Source: Deltaproteobacteria bacterium
Lineage (GTDB): Bacteria > Myxococcota_A > Polyangia > JACPQR01
Length of the DNA: 64,000 nt
Assembly: GCA_016190375.1 (NCBI GenBank)
Contig: JACPQR010000117.1
Coordinates: 1 to 64,000, forward strand
Reading direction: 5' to 3'
The notes beneath the pieces were generated by a model. The model was not told the origin of the DNA, did no database searches, and worked only from the letters and a program-made list of their open reading frames with translations. A program made the translations under genes and the position numbers. This document shows positions 8,801-16,315 of the stretch, in pieces (position 1 is the first letter of the stretch; every line of letters starts with the position of its first letter).

Positions 8801-10630
8801 GGCGAGGGCGGTCCTGAGCAGCCGCTCCGATGCGGCCGACGCGGGATCGACGACGGCGCGATCGAACGCGCCTTCGAGCCAGTCGAGCCGGAAGGGGACC
8901 TCTCCCCCGTGGGCCGCGAGGTCGCGCACGAGCACGGCGGCCCACGCCCGCGGCGATCCGGCCGGCGTGCGTATCGTCAGGATCGCCCGCTCGCGAACGC
9001 CGTACAGCGCGCGGTCGGCCTCCAGGCTCGGGAAGACCGGCGCCTGGGGGCGAACGAGGACGGTGTCCATCGCACCTTCGCCCTCGGCCACTCCGTCCTC
9101 CACGAGAGGTCGCGCGCGAACGTGGACGATGCCCAGGCGATCCCCGAGCTCGATCCGCGTGCGCGACTCGCCCGGCGGGACGATCCGGCTGGTGACGAGC
9201 TCGTCGCCCCACAGGAGGTCGACGATCACGGGCAGGCCCGACGCCGACGGCCTGCGCGCGAGCGCGACCTCGAGAAGCTGCCCGGCCGCGATCACGGGCG
9301 AGGCGACGCGCGGCACGACGCGCGCGTCCCGCCGAACGGGCACGTCGACCCGGACCGTTCTACCGAGGGGCCCGGCCACGTGGACGACGAGCGTCGTCAC
9401 GGCCTCTTCGGCGCCCTCGATCGCGGTCGCGGCGCCTCGCGGCAGCCGCACCGGCAGCTCGGCGATTCCCTGCGCGTCCGTGCGGACCCGGGCGGCACGT
9501 GGTCCGACGGCCGCGCCGCGAACCTCGACCTGGGTACCCTCGGGCGGCGGGCGGCCGGAGCCGTCGGCCAGGACCAGCCAGACGACGCCGCCGACCTCCG
9601 GAACGAGGCCGGCGTTCGGGGCCACCGCCTCCACGTGGAGCGCGAGCGGCACCGCCAGCCTGAGCGAGCCGTTCGCGGTGATCTGCCCGTGCGCCGCGTG
9701 GCGCACGACCGCCGTGACGCCGACGATCCCGGTGTCGTGCTCGAGGTAGGCGGGCGCGCGGACGTCGAAGGTGGCCACGCCGTCGTGGCGAGTCATCGCA
9801 GCGCCCGCGCTCCGTCCGTCGACCTCCAGCTCGACCGACGCGCCCCGAACGGGCGCGCCGCTCGGGGTGCGGACGGCGACCTCGATCCGCGCGGGGGCGT
9901 GGGGCGCGACCGCCTGATCGGGAGCCCTGACGGTGGCGAACAGGCGGTCGAAGACGCGCGTCCCGACGCGGAACCCCACCTCGCTCCGGGCGCCGCCGGC
10001 CTTCGCGACGACGGTGTGCTCGCCCTCGGGCGCGGCCCCTGGCACGGCCAGGTCGATCGCCGCCACGCCGCTCTCGGAGGTGCGGACCTCCCGAGGCCCA
10101 CCGAATCCGTCGGGCGCGAACCGTACGAGAGCGCCCGGCACGGGGCGGCGGGACCGCCTGTCCCAGACGCGCGCCCAGACGTGCGCAGTCTCGCCGGGCT
10201 CGTACAGCCTGCGATCGGCGACGAGGTCGACGGACAGCGCAGGCTGGAAGGTCAACGGAAACTCGAATGCGCGCTCCGATTCGCCGTCGCCGACCCTCAC
10301 CTCGAGCACCGAATCCCCGGTCGGAGCGTCGGGCATCGGCACCTCGAGCAGGAACGCTCCCCGTCCGTCGGTCGCAGCATCGGTCCAGCGCGCCGCCGGC
10401 ACGTCGGAGTCCGTGCCGTACCGCGCCCGCACGCGACCCCGCTGGAGCGGCACCAGCCTCGCGAGGCCCATGACTCGATACGCCTCGCCGCGAACGGCGA
10501 GGGTCCGACCCGCGAGCGCCGCCGCGGACCCCGAGAGCGCCAGCTCGAACCCGCTCGGCCCCCCCTGCGCCGCCGCTCGACCGCCGCCGAAGAGGATGAC
10601 CGCTGCTGCCACGGCCGCACGGAGGATCAT
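5867..10630 (-). CDS. alpha-2-macroglobulin-like large secreted protein (upstream paralog), 1587 aa
   Basis: A large secreted protein starting MILRAAVAAAVILFGGG, a clear signal peptide cleaved near AAAQ. The N-terminal half is a series of MG/Ig-like beta-sandwich domains; the C-terminal half has an Ala/Arg-rich helical region like the macroglobulin toroid. No thioester CGEQ is seen. Around 8115-8440 is a module resembling the soluble part of the type II secretion pseudopilin GspG: ARRRLVELAVQL helix, DPWGG, then SPGPDGRAGTGDD. A Gly-rich segment (GGLGMIGSGGGGGGG, near 7810-7890) is of a type common in myxococcal envelope proteins. It overlaps the next gene by ATGA, so the two are translationally coupled. 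The role could be surface trapping, adhesion or assembly; unproven. Confidence 0.8.
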   Translation of the reverse strand: MILRAAVAAAVILFGGGRAAAQGGPSGFELALSGSAAALAGRTLAVRGEAYRVMGLARLVPLQRGRVRARYGTDSDVPAARWTDAATDGRGAFLLEVPMPDAPTGDSVLEVRVGDGESERAFEFPLTFQPALSVDLVADRRLYEPGETAHVWARVWDRRSRRPVPGALVRFAPDGFGGPREVRTSESGVAAIDLAVPGAAPEGEHTVVAKAGGARSEVGFRVGTRVFDRLFATVRAPDQAVAPHAPARIEVAVRTPSGAPVRGASVELEVDGRSAGAAMTRHDGVATFDVRAPAYLEHDTGIVGVTAVVRHAAHGQITANGSLRLAVPLALHVEAVAPNAGLVPEVGGVVWLVLADGSGRPPPEGTQVEVRGAAVGPRAARVRTDAQGIAELPVRLPRGAATAIEGAEEAVTTLVVHVAGPLGRTVRVDVPVRRDARVVPRVASPVIAAGQLLEVALARRPSASGLPVIVDLLWGDELVTSRIVPPGESRTRIELGDRLGIVHVRARPLVEDGVAEGEGAMDTVLVRPQAPVFPSLEADRALYGVRERAILTIRTPAGSPRAWAAVLVRDLAAHGGEVPFRLDWLEGAFDRAVVDPASAASERLLRTALAAHALADPAPDRTPPLLDDLGVPSEGGAAVAEAPERGTLRDPFPLADELRRRGIAPIMNQVEQMLDEALGADQLDEVTVGRGAARRFRPDLLESLEEPAVTLGDAPLTIAMLHAADPSFTYESVARRVARRRLVELAVQLGSYLDPGDDATIGQRVAAREPPERWLPRMVERGVIEPEALLDPWGGHFVLRRANRPALTLAVEAASIELVSPGPDGRAGTGDDVRDPFARAVPEGTPYAVGSGEDDLLRSLSLLSSAEQILAAMLQAYHRAAAEVAEEEIGDAMVARPSEGALVGSAIGEAFGVGGLGMIGSGGGGGGGAGFGRGAGGFSQRAGVVRIVSAALARLVRERFPATLAFVASLPVDPSGRTTLAVQLADAITTYRVEAVVWTADGFVASAHLDLRVDQEISVDAPVPELATVGDRLLLPLRVANRSDQERELVVRLGVPGGSPIERGLRVGAVDATEVQVELPLERAMDGHLTADVRVGAAPGLVLDAVRRPIVVRRATRRVRGERSALGGTGGIALEVPEGATPLPGSEVRVSTGLALFPAPGSALLDAWVLAFDPSAPERPVVASSELDAGDARELARAVGARWRSAGAPALSAALRSITEALDAGSEDTALVADVLLGLAPAVSRLAAPGRPRDELEAVLRSARERLAAGVARAVDDPALWARAAAALALTAPRGASGQGSRIRELVRRVRRAEIEVGDDVWVAAGLATTAWLAVAELALGERERAFALVATLGRLSASGSARTLDAETLAAARVAALRLARSGGEPPSRVEVVVDGRARILRLMGGEGRIEAPELGSPGSHSVEVSVAGENRPSAPIFVRAAFVYGVPWDRVPARPGSLRLDLEGEPPALDERSGLVIVVRNRSPRTVVQPTVEVATFAGAELDEEGRAIMFRHGARAIDTSPGTIQVTLPPMPPGAVRRIPLALEASTGGSLRGLGMAAWPHDRPEDVTVVPPRAVRIVRREGAR
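5878..5883 (-). promoter_or_regulatory. ribosome binding site that fixes the start of the downstream macroglobulin-like gene
   Basis: On the minus strand GGGAGG lies seven bases upstream of the ATG at 5870, which overlaps the preceding stop codon. No comparable site precedes the internal ATG at 5546. This favours the long form of the protein even though it places about 100 low-complexity residues before the signal core. Confidence 0.65.
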
Positions 10631-10734
10631 TCGGCCCCGGAAGCTAGCAGATCCCACGCCCCTCCCCGACAACATCGGAGTCCAGAGGTTCCACGACACC
10701 GCGACACGGCACTGCTGGGGCTGCCTCGGAGTCG

Positions 10735-10840
10735 GCGTCGACTCGGACTCGGGTCTCGGTCTCGGTTCCGGTCTCGGTCCCGGTCTCGGTCCCGGTCTCG
10801 GGCTCGGTCTCGGGCTCGGGCTCGGGCTGGCTCTCGGTCC
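10735..10840. repeat. imperfect hexamer tandem array, GGTCTC/GGCTCG type
   Basis: About 17 consecutive imperfect hexamers (GGTCTC, GGTCCC, GGTTCC, GGGCTC) lie between the vapC stop and the start of the macroglobulin-like gene. Unlike the other hexamer elements in the window, it has no inverted partner that I can see. It would lie in the 5' leader of the macroglobulin-like mRNA if transcription comes from upstream. Confidence 0.75.
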
Positions 10841-10846
10841 TGCGAG

Positions 10847-11278
10847 CTAACCCCTCGATGGCGCCGGCTCCGGCGATACCAGGTCGATCAGCTTCTCCAG
10901 CCCCTTGAAATCCGCCGCGTTCAGGGTGAAGAGGGGCAGGTCATTCGCGAGGGCGACTGCCGCGATGAGCAGGTCCACCGCTCGGGCGCCGCGCGCCTTG
11001 CGCCCGGCAGCAACGACCGCGGCGTAGACACGCCCGTACGCGCGCGCGGCTGCGCTGTCGAACGGCAACGGCTCGAACAGCGCCTCGACTCGCTGGAGCC
11101 GATCCTGCCTTCGGGAACGCTCCTCTGCGCTTCGCGTCGCGTGCGGGCCAGCCGCGAGCTCCGCCATGCTCACCGCGCTGATCGCTGCCTCTCGTGGCAG
11201 CGACGAAGGGTCGAGGCGCTCGAGATCGATGAGCACGGAGGTGTCGAGTAGACCCCGTGGACGCCGCCGCTCAGGCAC
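10847..11278 (-). CDS. vapC: PIN-domain toxin (VapC family), 143 aa
   Basis: A PIN-domain ribonuclease of the VapC type, expected to cut RNA with Mg2+ and to be neutralised by the antitoxin encoded just upstream. The first acidic residue is in LLDTSVLIDLERL (Asp near residue 12). A central Glu is in SMAELAAG, and the C-terminal acidic pair is in AVDLLIAAVAL and TLNAADF, the normal PIN spacing. The start is a GTG at 11278 overlapping the antitoxin stop by 8 bases, the usual coupled arrangement. The ATG upstream would run deep into the antitoxin gene and is unlikely. Length fits VapC toxins (about 130-150 aa). All acidic residues appear intact. Confidence 0.9.
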   Translation of the reverse strand: MPERRRPRGLLDTSVLIDLERLDPSSLPREAAISAVSMAELAAGPHATRSAEERSRRQDRLQRVEALFEPLPFDSAAARAYGRVYAAVVAAGRKARGARAVDLLIAAVALANDLPLFTLNAADFKGLEKLIDLVSPEPAPSRG

Positions 11279-11525
11279 GTATCGATGCCTCCTGGTCGAT
11301 CCAGCGATCGAGATCCGCTCGGAACCGCTCCCGATCGATCCGTGGAGCGCCACGGAAAGCGCCAACCACGTTCTCGGCCGACACGAACTGCCGCCGCCGG
11401 ACGGGCCGGAGCTCTCCCACGGGAATTCCGTTGCGAGTGACGATGAATGACTCGCCGTGGTCGAGCCCGCGCATGATCTTCCCGCTCGCGTTCCTCAACT
11501 GACGCTGGGTGATCTGCTTCAGCAT
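11271..11525 (-). CDS. Phd/YefM-type antitoxin, 84 aa
   Basis: The N-terminal DNA-binding half matches the Phd/YefM fold: MLKQITQRQLRNASGKIMRG followed by a beta hairpin with SFIVTRNGIPVGELRPV. The C-terminal half (residues 48-84) is Arg- and Asp-rich and would wrap the PIN toxin encoded downstream. Such antitoxins normally repress their own operon with the toxin as co-repressor; an operator would be expected in the about 40 bases up to folC, but I could not identify one. The gene directly follows folC, so the module was probably acquired into an existing gene series. The pair is likely active. Confidence 0.88.
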   Translation of the reverse strand: MLKQITQRQLRNASGKIMRGLDHGESFIVTRNGIPVGELRPVRRRQFVSAENVVGAFRGAPRIDRERFRADLDRWIDQEASIRA

Positions 11526-11566
11526 GGGGGAGAGCGTAGCACACGTGCTACGCCTCGCGCGCCCCT

Positions 11567-12859
11567 TCAGAGCCCGATCGGAGGATCGGCGCGAACCCGC
11601 CGCCCCAGGATCGCGCGCCGCGCTTCGGCGACGGTGAAGATCGATCCGGTGACGAGCACGGTGCCGTTCGCGCCGGCCCGCCGGACGGCGCATCGCAAGG
11701 CGTCCCGGACGTCGGGCACCACGTCACCCGGGTGCTGCCTGGCGAGCTCGGACGGCTCCCGGGCGCGCCCGAGCGGGGGCCGCGTGAAGATCACGCGCCG
11801 CGCGAAGGGCTCGAGCGCCCGCAGCATCCCGGCCGCATCCTTGTCGCCGAGGACTCCGAAGACGAGCTCCACGCTCCTCGGGCCGGCCGTCTCCGACAGC
11901 GCCCGCGCGAGCCCTTCGGCTCCGTCCGAGTTGTGCGCGACGTCGAGGATCACTCGAGGCCGCGCGCCGATGATCTCGAACCGACCGGGCCAGCGCACGC
12001 GCGCGAGCCCCCGGCGCACGGCACGGTCGTCGACGCCCAGGCCCGCGGCGCGGGCCGCCGCGACCGCGAGCGCGGCGTTGACGACCTGGAACGAGCCCCC
12101 GAGACCCACGCGCATCGGGCCGAGATCGCCGCCCGGCCCCGAGTACGCGATGCCGGCAGGGGCGGCCTTCGCCTCGAAGTCGCGGCCGAGGGCATCGAGC
12201 GGCGCGCCCTGCTCACGGCAGCGAGCCCGAAGGATCCTCCAAGCGGGCCCGCCCTCGACCCCGGTCACGACCGGGACGCCGGGACGCACGATGCCCGCCT
12301 TCTCGCGAGCGATCGCGGCGATCGTGCTCCCGAGCCTGTCGCAGTGGTCGAGGCCGATCCGCGTCACGACGCTGGCGACGGGATTCACGAGCTGGGTGGC
12401 GTCGAGCCGTCCGCCCAGCCCCACCTCCACGACCGCGACCTCCACCCTCGCACGCGCGAAGTGCCGCAGCGCGAGCAGGGTGACGACCTCGAAGAACGTG
12501 AGCTCCGGCGCCCCCGGTCGCCCCAGGACCCGCTCGATCGCTCCCAGGCCGAGGGCCACGTCGGCGTGGGTGATCTCGCGACCCGAGACGCGAATGCGCT
12601 CGGTGAAGCGGTGCAGGTGGGGCGAGGTGTACAGGCCCACTCGAAGGCCGGCCGCGCGCAAGATCGAGTCGAGCATGGCCGCGACCGACCCCTTGCCGTT
12701 GGTGCCGGCGATGTGGATGCTCGGAAAACGAGCGGCCGGGTCTCCGAGCAGCGCCGAGGCCCGCCGGACGCGATCCAGCTCGAGCCGCATGCCCCTGGGC
12801 GCCAGCGAGTAGACGCGCCGCAGGGCGCCGTCGTATCCCCCATCTGAGGAGGCGCTCAA
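11567..12859 (-). CDS. folC: bifunctional folylpolyglutamate synthase / dihydrofolate synthase
   Basis: A Mur-ligase-fold enzyme that adds glutamate to dihydropteroate or to folates using ATP. The P-loop IHAGTNGKGSV-like sequence (IAGTNGKGSVAAML) begins near residue 42. It is followed by LYTSPHLHRFTERIRV and by EVGLGGRLDATQLVNP with the metal-binding region, then RIGLDHCDRLG. A C-terminal domain follows from about residue 290. Length 430 aa is usual. The start is inferred to be a TTG at 12859 that overlaps the accD stop as TTGA. It preserves the family N-terminus (YDGALRRVYSLAPRGMRLEL) that the later ATG at Met24 would cut. The accD-folC order is the same as in many proteobacteria. Confidence 0.93.
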   Translation of the reverse strand: MSASSDGGYDGALRRVYSLAPRGMRLELDRVRRASALLGDPAARFPSIHIAGTNGKGSVAAMLDSILRAAGLRVGLYTSPHLHRFTERIRVSGREITHADVALGLGAIERVLGRPGAPELTFFEVVTLLALRHFARARVEVAVVEVGLGGRLDATQLVNPVASVVTRIGLDHCDRLGSTIAAIAREKAGIVRPGVPVVTGVEGGPAWRILRARCREQGAPLDALGRDFEAKAAPAGIAYSGPGGDLGPMRVGLGGSFQVVNAALAVAAARAAGLGVDDRAVRRGLARVRWPGRFEIIGARPRVILDVAHNSDGAEGLARALSETAGPRSVELVFGVLGDKDAAGMLRALEPFARRVIFTRPPLGRAREPSELARQHPGDVVPDVRDALRCAVRRAGANGTVLVTGSIFTVAEARRAILGRRVRADPPIGL

Positions 12860-13692
12860 CCGGCCAGGTGATCTAGCAAGAGCGCCAGCCGCGAGCGCAT
12901 CTCGTGCCTGGGCGCGATGAAGTCGACCATCCCGTGGTCGACGAGGAACTCCGAGCGCTGGAAGCCCTCCGGGAGCTTCTGCCGGATCGTCTGCTCGATC
13001 ACCCTCGGGCCGGCGAAGCCGATCAGCGCCTTCGGCTCCGCCACGATGACGTCGCCCAGGAACGCGAAGCTCGCGGCCACGCCCCCCGTGGTCGGGTTGA
13101 GGAGCACGGAGATGTAGGGCTGCCCCGTTGCGCGAAGTCGGGCGATCGCGGCGCTCGTCTTCGCCATCTGCATGAGCGAGTACACTCCCTCCTGCATGCG
13201 GGCGCCGCCCGAGGCGTTGAAGATGATCGCGGGGCATCGCCGCTCGGCGGCGCGCTCGAACACCCGCGCCACCTTCTCGCCCACGACGGAGCCCATGCTG
13301 CCGCCCATGAACTGGAAGACGAAGAAGCCGACCGACACGTCCCGGTCTCGGATCTTCCCGTCACCCGAGAGCATCGCCTCCCCGAAGCCCGTCTTCTTCC
13401 TGCTCGCCCGCGAACGATCCCGGTAGCCCTTCTGGTCCTTGAACGCCAACGGATCGGCCGCGACGAGGTCGGGATCGCGCTCGACGAAGCTCGAGGGGTC
13501 GAGGATGAGGTTCACCCAGCCGGGCGCGTCGAGCTGGTAGTGGTACCCGCAGGCCGGGCACACCTGCAGGTTCTTCGCGAACTCCTCGGCCAGACGCGCC
13601 TCGCCGCACTCGTCGCACTTGCGCCAGAGCCCTTCGTCGACCGAGCGCTTCTCGGCGTCGGCGTCCGCGCGAATCTTGCCGAACCAGCCCAC
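12856..13692 (-). CDS. accD: acetyl-CoA carboxylase carboxyltransferase subunit beta
   Basis: The beta subunit of the carboxyltransferase that makes malonyl-CoA for fatty acid synthesis, working with AccA in the cytoplasm. The four-Cys zinc ribbon is visible: Cys26 and Cys29 (KCDECGE), then Cys45 and Cys48 (CPACGY). The crotonase-fold core follows, with FNASGGARMQEGVYSLMQMAK (quoted only as the oxyanion-hole region near residue 160) and NPTTGGVAASFA. Length 278 aa is normal. The start is GTG. It overlaps folC by four bases and follows the phosphodiesterase-like gene by about 30 bases, so the set may be one transcript. Confidence 0.96.
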   Translation of the reverse strand: MGWFGKIRADADAEKRSVDEGLWRKCDECGEARLAEEFAKNLQVCPACGYHYQLDAPGWVNLILDPSSFVERDPDLVAADPLAFKDQKGYRDRSRASRKKTGFGEAMLSGDGKIRDRDVSVGFFVFQFMGGSMGSVVGEKVARVFERAAERRCPAIIFNASGGARMQEGVYSLMQMAKTSAAIARLRATGQPYISVLLNPTTGGVAASFAFLGDVIVAEPKALIGFAGPRVIEQTIRQKLPEGFQRSEFLVDHGMVDFIAPRHEMRSRLALLLDHLAG

Positions 13693-13723
13693 GGGAGGGG
13701 CTCTCTTAGCACAAAACGCCCGC

Positions 13724-14488
13724 CTACAGGATGAAGGTGTCCCCGGGGTGGAGAATGGACAGGTTCCTCCCGCGGATCCGGGTCAGCTCCCGGAGCACGG
13801 CCCGCTCGAAGGTCGGCTTGATGTGGAACAGCAGGATCGGAAGGTCCGAGCGGTCGCCGAGCTTGTCGAGCTCGCTCGCCAGGGTTCGTGGCGTGTGGTG
13901 ACCGCTCGCGGTCGCGAGCCTCTGCTGCGCGTTGGGGAACGAGACCTCCATCAGGAGGGCCTTCAGATCGAGCGACCGCAGCACCTCCCACAGGCGCGTC
14001 GTCGGCCCGGTGTCGCCGCTGTAGGCGATGGTCGAGCGCCCGCGGCGAACGACGAACGCCGCGCTCTCGACGGTGTGGCTCACGAGCACGGCTCGGACCG
14101 AGTACCCCGAGACGTCGTAGGTCACCTCGGGCTTCAGGACGAGGTAGCGGATCGTCGGCCCCTTCGGGGTCTTGATCTTCGTGAAGTCCGGCCACAAGAG
14201 GTCGTTGAAGAAGTGCGCCTTGAGCGCGCCGATGGTCGCCTCCGTCCCGGCGAGCTGGAGCGTCGGCCCGCCGGCCTGGCAGCGGGTGTCGGCCATCGTC
14301 GCCAGGTCCTGGATGTGGTCCATGTGGCAGTGCGAGACGAGGACCGACTGGACGCGCCTCTGCTCGGCCAGCGTGAGCTCGGAGGTGAGCGCCCCCGCGT
14401 CGATGCCGACCTTGCCGTCGATCAGGAAGGCGCTCGTCCGGTGGGCCGGAGTCTCGCCTCCATGGCAACCGAGGACGCGAAGCTCCAT
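13724..14488 (-). CDS. MBL-fold hydrolase, class II 3',5'-cyclic-nucleotide phosphodiesterase-like
   Basis: A metallo-beta-lactamase-fold protein of 254 residues. It begins MELRVLGCHGGETPAHRTSA and carries the zinc motif SHCHMDHIQDL (residues 52-62), with later metal ligands in AYSGDTGPT and LLFHIKPTF. The Gly-Cys-His-Gly-Gly opening, the TSAFLID segment and the His motif match the class II cAMP phosphodiesterase family, although a tRNase Z-like or lipase-like member of the fold is possible. Its start touches the stop of a cyclic-nucleotide-binding protein gene (TGATG), which supports a cyclic-nucleotide role: the regulator would sense the nucleotide and this enzyme would degrade it. No signal peptide, so cytoplasmic. 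Confidence 0.8.
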   Translation of the reverse strand: MELRVLGCHGGETPAHRTSAFLIDGKVGIDAGALTSELTLAEQRRVQSVLVSHCHMDHIQDLATMADTRCQAGGPTLQLAGTEATIGALKAHFFNDLLWPDFTKIKTPKGPTIRYLVLKPEVTYDVSGYSVRAVLVSHTVESAAFVVRRGRSTIAYSGDTGPTTRLWEVLRSLDLKALLMEVSFPNAQQRLATASGHHTPRTLASELDKLGDRSDLPILLFHIKPTFERAVLRELTRIRGRNLSILHPGDTFIL

Positions 14489-15141
14489 CAGAGGTCGCCG
14501 AACTTTTCCTTCATCTCGAGGAACTCCAGGAACTCCTGGAGCCGCGGGATGTCCCGCACCACGTAGCCACCCTCGACCTCCTGCAGCATCCCGGCCTTCT
14601 CGAGGCGCCCGACGACCTCCATCGCGAGCTGTGGATCGAGCCCGACCTGATCCGCCAGGTCCTTGCTACCGATGGGTACGAAGATCCCGCCCTCGGCGGG
14701 CGTTCCCTCGAGCTCGGCCTGCCGTGAAAGGCCCAGGATCACGCGGGCCTTCGGGTCCCGGTACAGGAGGATCTCGATGAGCGAGTCCGCCGAGTCGAGC
14801 CTCCGGGCCAGCTTGCGGATGATCCTCAGGGCGATCTCGGTGTTCCCGGTGACCATCGACTCGAAGGTCCGCGAGTCGATGAGCAGAAGCCGCGCGTCCT
14901 CGTGCACCGTGGCCGTGGCGCTCCGGGGCTTGTTGTTGAGGATCGCCATCTCGCCAAAAAACTCGCCTGGCCCGAGGACGGCGAGCGTCTTCTCGATCTC
15001 CCGGACGTGCTTGGAGATCCGCACGGAGCCGGACTGGATCACGTACATCTCCGCGCCGGGCTCGCCGTCGCGAAAGAGCACCTCGCCCGCGGCGTAGGTC
15101 TTGCCAAAACGGGTGAAGAGCTGGTCCTGTGGGTCTGCCAT
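14488..15141 (-). CDS. cyclic-nucleotide-binding (Crp/Fnr-like) regulator, 217 aa
   Basis: The N-terminal cyclic-nucleotide-binding domain (residues 5-125) shows the usual pattern: FRDGEPGAEMYVIQSGSVRI, then LGPGEFFGEMAILNNKPRSA, the phosphate-binding cassette with the RSA triplet. A long helix follows (RIIRKLARRLDSADSL). A winged-helix-like C-terminus contains IGSKDLADQVGLDPQLAMEV (recognition helix region) and a wing near GGYVVRD. The start at Met15141 is preferred to the GTG-like upstream extension because it gives the normal family N-terminus. Divergent from the permease gene, with about 90 bases between. Probably a transcription regulator, coupled to the phosphodiesterase gene that follows it. 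Confidence 0.85.
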   Translation of the reverse strand: MADPQDQLFTRFGKTYAAGEVLFRDGEPGAEMYVIQSGSVRISKHVREIEKTLAVLGPGEFFGEMAILNNKPRSATATVHEDARLLLIDSRTFESMVTGNTEIALRIIRKLARRLDSADSLIEILLYRDPKARVILGLSRQAELEGTPAEGGIFVPIGSKDLADQVGLDPQLAMEVVGRLEKAGMLQEVEGGYVVRDIPRLQEFLEFLEMKEKFGDL

Positions 15142-15229
15142 CCTGGCCGGGCCGGCACCACGCCAAGTGTAAGCAGAAACTCGGGGAGGGATCACTTTTT
15201 TTGGTCCCCCCCGTGGTTACAGCTCGGTC

Positions 15230-16303
15230 GTGGAGCCCCCCCTCGATCTGCCCCCATCGAGAAGGTACGGAAATGCCGCCCTCATCCTGACTCTCGTCCT
15301 CGCGTTCGCGCTGTTCGTCGTGACCCTGTCCTCCACGTTGCCTCCGGTCCTGCTCGGGGGGCTCTTGGCCGCCTTCGCGGCGCCCCTGCGCTCGAGGATC
15401 GAACGCCGGTTCCGCGGGCGGAGGGTCGCGGCGGCGACGATCACCGTCGCGATCGTGCTCGCGGTGCTCCTGCCCGCGTCGTCCCTCGCGATCCTGCTCG
15501 TCCGCCGCGTCATCGAGATCGCGGCCGAGGCCCCGGCGATCGTCCGCGCGCTCGAACCAGGCGGCGCCGTGGAGGAGCTCCTCGCCGACAAACCGTTCAT
15601 CCGCCAGCTCCTCCCCGACGACCTGGGCGCGGAGATCGCGCGGGCCGTCACCTGGGTGGCGAGGGCGCTGCCGGGCGTCGTCGTGGGCTTCGTCCGCGGC
15701 CTCCTCTTCCTGTTCCTGACGATCCTGACCACGTACTTCCTCCTCAGGGACGGCCCCTGGATGCTCGCGAGGCTCGAGCACGCGCTCCCCCTCGAGCCCC
15801 GGCACACGCGGGCGATCGTCCGCGAGTTCCAGCTCGTCGCGCGGGGCGTCATCTTCGGAACGCTCGGCACGGCCGTCGCGCAGGGGATCGTCGCGGGTCT
15901 GGGGTACTGGGCGCTCGGGCTACGCGAGCCGCTCCTGCTCGGCGCGCTCACGTGCGTGACCGCGCTCGTTCCGGTCCTCGGCTCGGGCCTCGTCTGGATT
16001 CCCCTGTCGACGTGGCTCTTCGCGACGGGCAACGTCTCGCGGGGGCTGCTCCTCCTCGCGTTCGGGATCCTCGTCGTCGGCACCCTGGACAACGTCCTTC
16101 GCCCCCTGCTCGCGCGCGAGGGTCTACAGGTGCATCCCCTTCTGGTCTTCCTCGGGCTGTTCGGGGGCCTCGCCGCCTTTGGCCCCTCCGGGATCTACCT
16201 GGGCCCTCTCCTCGTCTCGCTCTTCGTCGCCCTCGCCCGGATCTACGAGCGCGAGATCGCTCCGGCGGCGATCGCCGACGGATCCGACACTCGCCAAACC
16301 TGA
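15230..16303 (+). CDS. AI-2E family transporter (permease)
   Basis: A polytopic inner-membrane protein of 357 residues from the AI-2E/PerM family, whose members export small solutes or sodium; substrates are known for few of them. It has paired hydrophobic segments at the N-terminus (ILTLVLAFALFVVTLSS and LPPVLLGGLLAAFAAPL), a segment near residue 75 (ITVAIVLAVLLPASS) and a cytoplasmic-type loop. Four or more C-terminal segments include FVRGLLFLFLTILTTYFLL and LLVFLGLFGGLAAFG. The last two match the family signature region. The start is GTG. Transcription diverges from the cyclic-nucleotide regulator. The sulfotransferase gene follows after 12 bases, so the two may be co-transcribed. Confidence 0.9.
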   Translation: MEPPLDLPPSRRYGNAALILTLVLAFALFVVTLSSTLPPVLLGGLLAAFAAPLRSRIERRFRGRRVAAATITVAIVLAVLLPASSLAILLVRRVIEIAAEAPAIVRALEPGGAVEELLADKPFIRQLLPDDLGAEIARAVTWVARALPGVVVGFVRGLLFLFLTILTTYFLLRDGPWMLARLEHALPLEPRHTRAIVREFQLVARGVIFGTLGTAVAQGIVAGLGYWALGLREPLLLGALTCVTALVPVLGSGLVWIPLSTWLFATGNVSRGLLLLAFGILVVGTLDNVLRPLLAREGLQVHPLLVFLGLFGGLAAFGPSGIYLGPLLVSLFVALARIYEREIAPAAIADGSDTRQT

Positions 16304-16315
16304 TACCGTCCCCGC

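Noticed and set aside
6086..11251. A 1721-codon open frame on the plus strand, antisense to the macroglobulin-like genes
   Set aside because: It runs through several unrelated minus-strand genes, its translation is low-complexity Arg/Gly/Glu without domains, and it has no ribosome site. It is a by-product of high G+C codon bias.
15180..15215. Rho-independent terminator at the T-run between the regulator and permease genes
   Set aside because: The genes are divergent there, and the T-run is in the control region with no proper stem directly before it.
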